Shown: one piece after another, positions 1 to 7,898 of the stretch | Layout: each line of letters begins with the position of its first letter | How positions within the stretch are numbered: position 1 is the stretch's first letter | NCBI GenBank assembly: GCA_029565395.1 | Contig: JAKQOG010000108.1 | Span: 1-64,000, forward strand | Direction: 5' to 3' | From: Candidatus Hydrogenedentota bacterium | Lineage (GTDB): Bacteria; Hydrogenedentota; Hydrogenedentia; Hydrogenedentales; CAILVY01 | DNA: 64,000 nt | Notes under the pieces: model-generated | What the model saw: the letters and a program-made list of their open reading frames with translations, nothing else | What the model was told of the DNA's origin: nothing | Database searches by the model: none | Position numbers and translations under genes: made by a program

Positions 1-253
1 CCCCGTGGTACACGACATTGCCCGACCCGTCCAGGGAATATCCCACCACGATTTGACCCGTGGCACCGTTCAGGGAGAAGCCGGACTGCAAGAGCAGCGT
101 GCCGCCCGTGGAAACAAGGTCTTCCGTGATGGTGTAGCCGCTGGGTCCAGTACGCGTCCCCCCCCAGCTTGGGGACACCACCAAAAGAAGAAGCACAAGC
201 AACAAAGTAAAGACAAACAATGCTCTGTGTGCAGATAGGCGGAAAATATGCAT
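1..253 (-). CDS. Secreted protein, N-terminal fragment cut by window edge
   Basis: The open frame runs from an ATG at 253 leftward off the window (84 codons visible). It begins with a clear signal peptide: a short basic start (MHIFRLSAHR), a Leu/Val-rich hydrophobic core of about 16 residues, and a likely cut near SPSWG. The mature part starts GTRTGPSGYTITEDLVST and continues as a polar Gly/Ser/Thr-rich, probably beta-rich sequence (LQSGFSLNGATGQIVVGYSLD). A GAGGAAGG ribosome site lies about 9 bases upstream of the ATG and supports this start. It is the last gene of the minus-strand series beginning with the M4 protease. Function is not recognisable from this piece; export from the cytoplasm is the only firm inference. 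Confidence 0.7.
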   Translation of the reverse strand, partial: MHIFRLSAHRALFVFTLLLVLLLLVVSPSWGGTRTGPSGYTITEDLVSTGGTLLLQSGFSLNGATGQIVVGYSLDGSGNVVYHG

Positions 254-360
254 TGAATAATTCCTTCCTCAAACATTCTGCCACAACACAAAATACATGT
301 ACGTCACGCCTACATAACAACACACACTAATGGTAATCTTTCCCTGAAAAAAAAGCAATT

Positions 361-395
361 AAAAAGACCAGGACATAGTGGCCCAGACCTTTTAA
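361..395 (-). terminator. Imperfect hairpin downstream of the M4 protease gene
   Basis: Read on the minus strand just past the protease stop, AAAAGGTCTGGG can pair with TCCTGGTCTTTTT around a short loop. One mismatch and several G-T pairs are needed. T-rich sequence follows, with a run of eight T at 341-350. Placement and T-tract fit an intrinsic terminator; the imperfect stem limits confidence. Confidence 0.4.
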
Positions 396-414
396 GTGGT
401 GGTGTCAAATGGGA

Positions 415-3400
415 TTATGCCAATCCCGGGCAGTAACCGTCTTCAGTGTCCTCTCCGGGACAATAGTGGTAGCCGCCGGAATTGAAGAACTGGATAATCC
501 GGAGCAGTTCGGACAGGCTGATGTGCCAATCCTGGGCATTGTAATCGCTGTCGTGCGGAGCGCAGGCCGTGTCACCCGGTCCGGGGGCATATCCGTCTTC
601 TGATCCGGCCTGACAATGGAAGCCGTTGGAATTGAAGAATTGGATAATCCGGAGGAGTTCAGACAGGCTGATGGTGTGATCGCCATTCGGGTCAGCGGAG
701 TGGATGCCATCGTTGACTTCGCCTTCACCTTCCAAAGCACCCTCCTCCGGTGAGCCTTCACTTTCGATAGCGCCCTCGCCTTCCACGTCGCCTTCGCTTA
801 CGCCTTCGGATTGTCCTTCGGTTTCTCCCTCCTCCGTTGAACCTTCAGAATCTTCGCCCTCATCAGATTCAAGTTCAAGGCAAAGCGCATCCACGAAGAA
901 GTTGAGGATGCCCGAACCGGCGTTCTGATGACTTTGCAACCGCAAGGTATGCGAATTGCCATTGGCATAGGCGGCGAGATCCACGGACACCTGAGTGTAG
1001 TCCAAGTAGGAGTCGACATCCGCCTCGGTGACTTGGAACAGCACGTTTCCATCCACAAGAACCTGCATATAGCCCGCAAGCCCTGTTGCCCCCATAACCA
1101 TATAGAAGTTCAGCTTGGCATAGGTGGAAACGGGGATGGTGATTGTCTGAGTGATGGCGCCATCTTCCACAATATCTTCAATGCCTCCAAACCAACAATA
1201 CCAGGACCCGGAATAAGCGATTGGATTACAGGAAGTATCGCATAAAGGGGTGCCATAGTTTGTGGATTCTTCCGTCCAGTATCCACTGCCTGCCCCCGCT
1301 TCGAAGCCACCATCGGCTGGCACCCCGCTGGGACATTCATTCTGGACTTCTCCTTCGCCTTCTATCTCACCTTCACCTTCCACAGCACCCTCCCCTTCAA
1401 TGGCGCCTTCGTATATGCCTTCGGCAAAACCTTCGGCTTCTCCTTCCTCCAATGATCCTTCGGAGGGTGAACCCTCGCCTTCCACGGCGCCTTCAATTAC
1501 ACCTTCGGCATAACCTTCGGTCATACCTTCGGTTTCTCCTTCCTCCGTTGACCCTTCGGAGGGTGAACCCTCGCCCTCCATGGCGCCTTCACCTTCCAAA
1601 ATGCCTTCTCCTTCACTCTCTTTCGGCTCCATACACAGACTTAAATCGTGCGCTTGGTATACATAACTGGTCTGTTGCCACTGCACACAGTTTGTATCTC
1701 CCAAGCCGGAATTCATCCACAAAAGCCAGCAACTTGGATCCCCGGCACTCTTAAATGAAATCCAACCTTCCGCAATGGAAATATCGAATGGCAGTTCGGC
1801 TGCATAGCGATATAGCGGGTAGTCATTGTAGAGCAACCCTGTATCGGTTTTCTCCGGAGTAATCGTTGCGGAACTCACCTCGGTTCCGGGAATCCCTGCA
1901 TTATCCTCGTAAATTGTCACAAGAACCGAATTGGCACCCATCGTGCAATTGTTCCATACGCTGCCATCATAATAGAGATTAAGACCCCACCATTTCACAA
2001 GGCGCACCGGTTGCGACAACCCGCTAAACCGTTCCGCGGCATAGAAATTTGTATCTGCGGAGGAGGTTAAAGCATTCCAGGATTCGGTGGATTCAATGGG
2101 AGGTTGAGAGAATATGGCAGAGGGCGGACACGTTTCATTTTCTTCTTGGCCTTCTGTGCTCCCCTCCCCTTCCATAGTGCCTTCGCCCTCCTCTTGACCT
2201 TCGGTCATGCCCTCGGCTTGACCTTCGGCTTCTCCTTCCTCCGTTGAACCTTCGGAAGGTGAACCTTCCCCTTCTACTTGACCTTCGCCCTCGGCTTGGC
2301 CTTCACTTACGCCTTCGGCGTAACCTTCTGCCTGACCTTCGGCCTCTCCCTCCTCCGTTGAGCCTTCGGAAGGTGAACCTTCGCCTTCTGCCTGACCTTC
2401 GATTTCACCTTCGCTTCCGGTTAAATTTCCAAAGACTGTTATTACCAAATGCATATCCGGGAAACCAAGGCTTGATAAGGGTACTGGTTGAGAAATATCG
2501 CAGCCGGCTGCGGCGATGTAGCTTGACGCGGTTTCTCCGGCAGCGTTGGAACCGATAAAGAAACTGTAATTCGATGCTTGGCCATCTGGAGTGAATATTT
2601 CTACGGCCAGATCCAGTGTGGAAGGATCTGTTACAGTTCCGTTTACTGTTCTGCCCACCAGGGCCAGACTGATGTCGGGAAATGCCGGATCCGTGACAGA
2701 GCCAATCAGGGAGAGGTTTTCTATCAGGAAATCCATTCCCTTCGGGATCGTATAGAGATTGATGGTAATAGGTTGGGGTCCGCCCGTGCACGAATCCACG
2801 CCAAATTCAACGCAGGTTACATCAAAAGAATTGGTGATGCCATACTCCGTCAAATCAAAACGCCGCAGATAGCTATTGTCCGTGTGTATCCCGGAATCAC
2901 CATCATAGACGCATGCGACGGAATTTCCCCAGGTAATGAGCGAGGCGTCATTGGATTGTGTGAAGGACAAAACACCTGTGCAGTTCCCTTGGTTTTCACA
3001 ACTTGATCCTGGAGTGATTTTCACGGCACGGCAGGCGGCGGCAATAGTGTCACGCTGGGTTTGGCCCAGGCTCAGATTGATGGCGGCCTGATCCAGGGCA
3101 TTGGAAAGATCGGCGTAGTCCGCGCCACTGGTCAGCAAATTTGTCTGGACCTCATAGAAAAGGTCCGCCACCTGGGAGATGCCCATGCCTGTGACGGTTT
3201 CGTCGTTAAAGACATCGCCATCGGTGAGCAGGTAACAGAGTTTGTTACCCACGCCGGAATTTGTATGCACGCCACCTTCATCGTCTGTCCCAGAATACCA
3301 GTAGCTGCTGCACATGCTGTCCGGACAGCCGTAGGCGGGCGGGTTTGACATGGAACGGAGGGCGCCAATGGGCAGATCTTCGCCGGTGAGCCATCGCACC

Positions 3401-4617
3401 TCCGTGGTGTCGGTTCCCCGGCCATTCGTCAAATCTACAAATTCCCCCCAAATATCCGAAAAGGATTCATTGATGGCGCCGGATTGTCCCGAGTACACGA
3501 GATTCGACTCATATTGGGTGACCCCGTGGGTCAGTTCATGGGCAACAACATCATCGGCGGCCGCGTAACCTTGACCGAAATACATCCGGGTGCCATCCCA
3601 CATGGCGTTATCCCAGGGACAACCCTCGCCTGGGTAACAATACCGGACAGTGGCGCTCAGGGTGTAGCCGCTACCATCAATACTATCGCGGCCATGCTCA
3701 TTCATGTAATAATCATAGGTGTCGCCATAGAAATCATAGGCTTGGTCGGCGTCCGTGATACCGCACTCCCCCTGGCCTTCGGAACGCACTAGTGTCCCAG
3801 GATCCGCTGCCGTATTAACCGAGTCATAGATCTGCCGGTTTTTCGCGGTTGGAATCAAGGTATAGTGAAGAGGAATACTTCCGTTTTCCGCGTCCACCAG
3901 CACTAATTCTTTAATAAGCGCGCCATCCGTGGCTTCAATCACCACACGCCACACCAGGCGGTCTGATCCTTTCATGTTCAGCACGCATGGAGAGAAAACC
4001 ATAAGTTCCGGGTCTTCCACAGTGCTCAAGGCATGCGCCCCATACAGATTAATACCTGTTACCATGGCCACATCGACCGCCGTGTTCTCATCCATCACGG
4101 CGCTGAGGGAGAATCCTCCCGTACTGCGGGAAATATCGCTCATGACGCATTCCACGCCGCCGGAATCGCTTACTTGAACAATCGTCTGCCCGGCAAACAC
4201 CGGTATGCCATCGATGTACTGTTGCATGCGGACATAGCTGCGGATCGTATCCTGCTTGACCCGCATTACATTAAACGTTGTAGCGGCACTAACGCCAAAG
4301 GCTTTGGCATGTTCCTGTAAAAATGCTTTCGCGGCGGACTCTGGCGTGCTTCCAGCGCCCTTGACCCAAAAAACTCCGCCTGGGGGGCTGCCCGCAAACC
4401 TAACCACGCCGTCTTGTGCGCGAACTACGCGGGGCGTTTCTGAACCCCCCACAGAGGCAGTTATCAATGCAGTAACCGCTTGGTTCAAATTGTCCACCGC
4501 GCTGGCAGGTGTGTTTGTCTGCGCCCCTGCCTTGGATGCAATAAGAACTCCCGCGGCTATAAGAAAAACAGTGGTGAAAAGACAAAAATACCCTCTCTCA
4601 ATTATCCCACGAGCCAT
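415..4617 (-). CDS. Secreted M4 (thermolysin-like) metalloprotease with Glu-Gly linkers and C-terminal dockerin-like repeats
   Basis: An exported zinc endopeptidase of about 1400 aa, far longer than ordinary thermolysins. In order: signal peptide (1-32), FTP/PepSY-type propeptide (about 70-230), M4 catalytic domain (about 255-560) with HELTH at 360-364, third zinc ligand Glu384 in GAINESFSDIWGE and the catalytic His451 in GGVHTNSG. Beta-rich domains follow, separated by three acidic linkers of EGEGSPSEGSTEEGEAEG-type repeats (DNA about 700-850, 1345-1620 and 2150-2415). The C-terminus carries two copies of ISLSELLRIIQFFNS, resembling dockerin or EF-hand helices. I chose the ATG at 4617 because AGAGGTG sits five bases upstream. 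An in-frame ATG at 4659 would put 14 polar residues before the signal peptide. Such linker-plus-LSELLR tails recall Hydrogenedentota secreted proteins (memory, not a search). Confidence 0.93.
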   Translation of the reverse strand: MARGIIERGYFCLFTTVFLIAAGVLIASKAGAQTNTPASAVDNLNQAVTALITASVGGSETPRVVRAQDGVVRFAGSPPGGVFWVKGAGSTPESAAKAFLQEHAKAFGVSAATTFNVMRVKQDTIRSYVRMQQYIDGIPVFAGQTIVQVSDSGGVECVMSDISRSTGGFSLSAVMDENTAVDVAMVTGINLYGAHALSTVEDPELMVFSPCVLNMKGSDRLVWRVVIEATDGALIKELVLVDAENGSIPLHYTLIPTAKNRQIYDSVNTAADPGTLVRSEGQGECGITDADQAYDFYGDTYDYYMNEHGRDSIDGSGYTLSATVRYCYPGEGCPWDNAMWDGTRMYFGQGYAAADDVVAHELTHGVTQYESNLVYSGQSGAINESFSDIWGEFVDLTNGRGTDTTEVRWLTGEDLPIGALRSMSNPPAYGCPDSMCSSYWYSGTDDEGGVHTNSGVGNKLCYLLTDGDVFNDETVTGMGISQVADLFYEVQTNLLTSGADYADLSNALDQAAINLSLGQTQRDTIAAACRAVKITPGSSCENQGNCTGVLSFTQSNDASLITWGNSVACVYDGDSGIHTDNSYLRRFDLTEYGITNSFDVTCVEFGVDSCTGGPQPITINLYTIPKGMDFLIENLSLIGSVTDPAFPDISLALVGRTVNGTVTDPSTLDLAVEIFTPDGQASNYSFFIGSNAAGETASSYIAAAGCDISQPVPLSSLGFPDMHLVITVFGNLTGSEGEIEGQAEGEGSPSEGSTEEGEAEGQAEGYAEGVSEGQAEGEGQVEGEGSPSEGSTEEGEAEGQAEGMTEGQEEGEGTMEGEGSTEGQEENETCPPSAIFSQPPIESTESWNALTSSADTNFYAAERFSGLSQPVRLVKWWGLNLYYDGSVWNNCTMGANSVLVTIYEDNAGIPGTEVSSATITPEKTDTGLLYNDYPLYRYAAELPFDISIAEGWISFKSAGDPSCWLLWMNSGLGDTNCVQWQQTSYVYQAHDLSLCMEPKESEGEGILEGEGAMEGEGSPSEGSTEEGETEGMTEGYAEGVIEGAVEGEGSPSEGSLEEGEAEGFAEGIYEGAIEGEGAVEGEGEIEGEGEVQNECPSGVPADGGFEAGAGSGYWTEESTNYGTPLCDTSCNPIAYSGSWYCWFGGIEDIVEDGAITQTITIPVSTYAKLNFYMVMGATGLAGYMQVLVDGNVLFQVTEADVDSYLDYTQVSVDLAAYANGNSHTLRLQSHQNAGSGILNFFVDALCLELESDEGEDSEGSTEEGETEGQSEGVSEGDVEGEGAIESEGSPEEGALEGEGEVNDGIHSADPNGDHTISLSELLRIIQFFNSNGFHCQAGSEDGYAPGPGDTACAPHDSDYNAQDWHISLSELLRIIQFFNSGGYHYCPGEDTEDGYCPGLA

Positions 4618-4676
4618 ATAAACACCTCTTACATTTATTCCCTTCTTTAACATGTACAACTACACGATTCCAAATA

Positions 4677-4682
4677 ATTATA
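4677..4682 (-). promoter_or_regulatory. Candidate -10 box for the M4 protease gene
   Basis: TATAAT on the minus strand, about 60 bases before the protease ATG at 4617. The region at the -35 spacing (CTTATC) is weak. Candidate only. Confidence 0.35.
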
Positions 4683-4842
4683 CCACCATATTGGCGGGAG
4701 ATAAGCACTATTTTTGGAGAATGAAGATAATTTAATAATTCGAAAAACTCATATGATCGTTATCAAGCAGTTATTGCGTATCATATTCACGTCGATTCTT
4801 GCCCAAAAAGAATGAGATTGGATTGTTTGATTTTCTATTTGT

Positions 4843-5799
4843 TCAGGCGCTCCAGGGGCGGGCGCGGGTTTGAAACTCGGCGATAACTTCCTTGGCGATA
4901 TTGGCATCCTGGGCAACTTGGAAATCAAACATGCCTGCACAGATAAAATCCGCGCCGTTTTCGAAGGCATAGGTAAAACCGTCGCGGACAGGAATTGCAC
5001 CAGCCGCCATAACCTTAAAAGCAATCCAGGGAGTGGTTAGATTTTTCATAACTTCGATGGTGCGTTCGGGATCTTCTTCGAAGAGGTTGTCGTGCCGCTC
5101 TTCGATTTTTGCGGACCAGTAGTTTTTGTGATGAAAGGTTTTCATGTAGAAGTCGGGTTTGATGCCGGCCTTTTCGCATTCCAGGATTACTTCGAGATTG
5201 TGGCAACTGATGCCGGCGATGGCGTTACGCGCATGGACTGTTTCGACGGCTTTGGCGAGTAGATCGACGCGGCCCTGGCTTACGAGCGCGTCACCCATTT
5301 GGCCCGTGGTGAATACGCCGATCGCGCCCATTTCAATGGCCTTTTCCGCGTCTTGGGGGATAATTTCCGGATTGACGATCTGGGCAATCCACTGAATCTT
5401 GCCACCCTGTTCTTTCCAATATTTTTTCAAAATACGGACCGTATCCGGATCGAATTTGAGCATGGCGGTGTTAACACCATTGGTTTCGCAGAGCCGGAAC
5501 GTCTCCATCACCTTGTCATCATTGAAATAATGTTTTAGGAGATCGGAAACATATATGAGGTCGCGGCTATGGGCATAGCCGCTGATGAGATTGCCGCCGC
5601 AGATCAAACGGCTGATCTTAACCTTGCCCACCTTGCCTGACTGAAGCTCGCGCGGGGCGACAGTCAACGAGGGCGCTTCCGGAATATCCTGGGCATGCGC
5701 AAGGAGCACGCGCTCCTCGATGCTCATTGCCACAGCGGCGCCGGTGGTAACAGCAAGGGTTTCTTTGATAAATCCGCGGCGATCAACCTGCTTGGCCAT
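4843..5799 (-). CDS. Tat-signal TIM-barrel-like protein (aldo/keto-reductase-like)
   Basis: A 318-aa protein starting MAKQVDRRGFIKETLAVTTG, a twin-arginine signal (DRRGFIKE), so it is probably exported folded. The body has alternating helix/strand character with KISRLICGGNLISGYAH near the start and GIKPDFYMKTFHHKNYW later. That resembles the Tat-exported TIM-barrel proteins common in Planctomycetes and Lentisphaerae. The substrate is unknown and no definite catalytic tetrad could be placed. The ATG at 5799 is preferred over one 15 bases upstream because GGAAGGA lies seven bases before it. The gene stands alone, with about 140 bases to the upstream crtI-like gene and 225 bases to the protease. 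Confidence 0.8.
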   Translation of the reverse strand: MAKQVDRRGFIKETLAVTTGAAVAMSIEERVLLAHAQDIPEAPSLTVAPRELQSGKVGKVKISRLICGGNLISGYAHSRDLIYVSDLLKHYFNDDKVMETFRLCETNGVNTAMLKFDPDTVRILKKYWKEQGGKIQWIAQIVNPEIIPQDAEKAIEMGAIGVFTTGQMGDALVSQGRVDLLAKAVETVHARNAIAGISCHNLEVILECEKAGIKPDFYMKTFHHKNYWSAKIEERHDNLFEEDPERTIEVMKNLTTPWIAFKVMAAGAIPVRDGFTYAFENGADFICAGMFDFQVAQDANIAKEVIAEFQTRARPWSA

Positions 5800-5937
5800 G
5801 GAGCGTCCTTCCATTTTGTTTTCACAAGAGTATAAAGGGAGAGAAAACAGCGTTCAAAAATGAAGTGGCGGGCATATTTGCTAATGCACTCGTCCTTTTT
5901 ACGGGAAATGAAACAAAGAAGACCGGCATTACAATGA

Positions 5938-7410
5938 TTATTTGCCGCAGATCAGATCTGCGCTGATACGGCCGGATTCGTAGATGGTGGGGAGACCGCT
6001 GCCGGGATGCGTGCCACCGCCCACCAGGTAGCACCGGTCCACTTCTTCGAATTTATTGTGGGGCCGGAAATAAAGCATCTGGCCGATGTTGTGAGCGAGA
6101 TTAAACGTGGCGCCGAGATAGACGTCATCCCTTTCCCAATCCGTGGGGGTGATCACCCTCTCGGCGATAATATGCTGTTCGATATCACTCATTGATGTTC
6201 GCGTTTTAAGCGTGGTCATGATCTGAGCGCGCACTTGGTCCTGAATCTTGGGCCAGTCAATGCCGCTGGTGTTGTTCGTTACAGGCGCTAGCACATAAAG
6301 CGCGGAATGCCCTTCCGGGGAGAGCGTGGGATCGGTGACATCCGCATTGCGCACGTAGATGGACAAATTTTCGGAAACCCGCTTGTGCACGGCGATATCT
6401 TCAATGTTCTTGCGGTAGTCCGGAGCGAAATGAATCGCATGGTGCGGTTCCGGGTAGCATTTGTCGAGACCGAGGTACAGCATGAACGTCGAACAGGAAA
6501 ACGGCCTTTTCCGCAACCGATCGGGGGTGTATTTTTTCAATACACCCGGTTCAAAAAGTGTGTTCATGGCATGGGCGAAATCGGCGTTAATAACCACGGC
6601 ATCCGCTGTGATTTTTTCGCCGCCGGTCAGTTCCACCCCCTCCGCAGTGCCGTTTTTCACGAGAATGCGTTTCACGGCATGGTTAAGGTGAATCGTTCCG
6701 CCGTGCTCTTCCACTACGCGCGCCATCGCTTCCGAGATCCGGCTTAATCCTCCGCGTACGTGCCAGATGCCATGAGCGTGTTCCACGTAAGGGATTATGG
6801 TGAAGGCGGCGGGACATAGCCACGGGGACATCCCGAGGTATTTCGCCTGGAAGGTGAAACAGATGCGGAGTTGCTCGCTGGTGAAATATCGGCCGAGGTT
6901 GGAGAAGAGAGATTTTCCGAGGGAGAGATACGGAAGCGCGCTGCGCATTTCCTTGGACAACATGGCGGAAAATTGGGAGTAATCTTTTTTCAAACACGGC
7001 TCCATTTTTTCGTAGCGCCGCTTTTCTATGCGCAGAAATTCGTCCAATCCTTTTTCTTCGCCTGGGAAGTGGCTGGCTATTTGCTGCTTGAGCCGTTCGT
7101 GGTCCGTGGTTACCTCGATGCGTTTATCGCCGAAATTCAAGGCATACATCGGGTCGAGAAAATCGAAGTGAAGATAATCGCCACTCTGTCTTCCAGCCAG
7201 TTCGAACACATCATCCAGCAGAAATTTCATCATGAGGAAGGTTGGACCGAGATCAAATATGTAGCGATCTAGTTCAAGCGTGCGGTTGCGTCCCCCGACC
7301 CGGTCGTTTTTCTCAAAAATCGATACCTTGAATCCGCGCCGGGCAAGAATCATCCCCGCAGTCAATCCACCCGGCCCCGCACCCACAATTACAACATGCT
7401 TGTCACCCAT
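5938..7410 (-). CDS. CrtI-family phytoene desaturase-like FAD oxidoreductase
   Basis: A 490-aa flavoprotein of the carotenoid desaturase family. An N-terminal dinucleotide-binding motif (VVIVGAGPGGLTAGMILARRG) is followed by an acidic FAD-ribose residue (IFEKNDRVGGR). It ends with the family signature YLVGGGTHPGSGLPTIYESG, which contacts FAD. Length matches CrtI/CrtD/CrtN enzymes, which remove hydrogens from C30 or C40 polyenes at the membrane. GGAGG seven bases upstream supports the start. No phytoene or squalene synthase gene lies nearby, so the substrate cannot be told from context; it may act on another lipid or retinoid-like substrate. Family assignment is firm, exact reaction is not. 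Confidence 0.88.
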   Translation of the reverse strand: MGDKHVVIVGAGPGGLTAGMILARRGFKVSIFEKNDRVGGRNRTLELDRYIFDLGPTFLMMKFLLDDVFELAGRQSGDYLHFDFLDPMYALNFGDKRIEVTTDHERLKQQIASHFPGEEKGLDEFLRIEKRRYEKMEPCLKKDYSQFSAMLSKEMRSALPYLSLGKSLFSNLGRYFTSEQLRICFTFQAKYLGMSPWLCPAAFTIIPYVEHAHGIWHVRGGLSRISEAMARVVEEHGGTIHLNHAVKRILVKNGTAEGVELTGGEKITADAVVINADFAHAMNTLFEPGVLKKYTPDRLRKRPFSCSTFMLYLGLDKCYPEPHHAIHFAPDYRKNIEDIAVHKRVSENLSIYVRNADVTDPTLSPEGHSALYVLAPVTNNTSGIDWPKIQDQVRAQIMTTLKTRTSMSDIEQHIIAERVITPTDWERDDVYLGATFNLAHNIGQMLYFRPHNKFEEVDRCYLVGGGTHPGSGLPTIYESGRISADLICGK

Positions 7411-7441
7411 AGTGAACCTCCAAGGTATTCTTTCCCCAATA

Positions 7442-7618
7442 TTACCAAATTACTTCTATATTCGCTCTTTGAATAACAACATCTCTCGTTACCAACGGAA
7501 AGTTCATCTTAACCGCAGTGCGTATTTTTTGAATTGAGTTCCCGGCACGAGCAGAAAGCTGTTTTGACCCCATTAAGTACCACACAACTGCATGGGTATC
7601 AAGCACCAATCCTTTCAT
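7442..7618 (-). pseudogene. VapC-like PIN toxin with internal deletion
   Basis: The frame begins MKGLVLDTHAVVWYLMG, a typical PIN-domain start with the first metal-binding Asp. It ends FPLVTRDVVIQRANIEVIW, a typical PIN C-terminus. Only 58 residues remain where about 125-135 are expected. Roughly 70 central residues, including the middle acidic metal ligands, are missing between IQKIRTA and VKMNFPL. The ATG overlaps the antitoxin stop (ATGA), the arrangement of an intact TA operon. It is therefore best read as an inactivated VapC ribonuclease. A separate functional mini-protein is less likely. Confidence 0.7.
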
Positions 7619-7839
7619 ATGTTTCCTTCGCGGGGAAATGAACCCCACATTTCTTTTCGGATATCATTAATCTCACTTTCGGATATGTCAATGTTTAAAT
7701 GTGCCCATAATCCTTTGAGACAACGTTTGGGTTTTTTCGTGCCCTCTTGTGTAAGTGATTCAAGGAAATCCAACAATTCCTGTTGTTTGTCTTGTGGAAG
7801 TTCACGGATACGTTCGGCAATTTCCTGAGTAAGCGTCAT
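7615..7839 (-). CDS. VapB-like antitoxin (DUF2281-type)
   Basis: A 74-aa protein starting MTLTQEIAERIRELPQDKQQ, the amphipathic helix typical of DUF2281 antitoxins that partner PIN toxins. A basic middle (KKPKRCLKG) and a C-terminal region (DISESEINDIRKEMWGSFP) that would wrap the toxin follow. GAGGTAATATT precedes the ATG. Its stop overlaps the start of the VapC remnant by ATGA, so the two were co-translated. With the toxin deleted it may persist as an orphan antitoxin or simply be decaying. Confidence 0.8.
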   Translation of the reverse strand: MTLTQEIAERIRELPQDKQQELLDFLESLTQEGTKKPKRCLKGLWAHLNIDISESEINDIRKEMWGSFPREGNI

Positions 7840-7898
7840 AATATTACCTCAGCAAATAATTTTCTCGCTCTCAGCGTATCATGCGTCGTTTGTAGGTA

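Noticed and set aside
704-928. Plus-strand Ser/Pro-rich frames such as PSPSKAPSSGEPS opposite the Glu-Gly linkers
   Set aside because: They are the reverse reading of the GAA/GGC linker repeats, not a separate protein.
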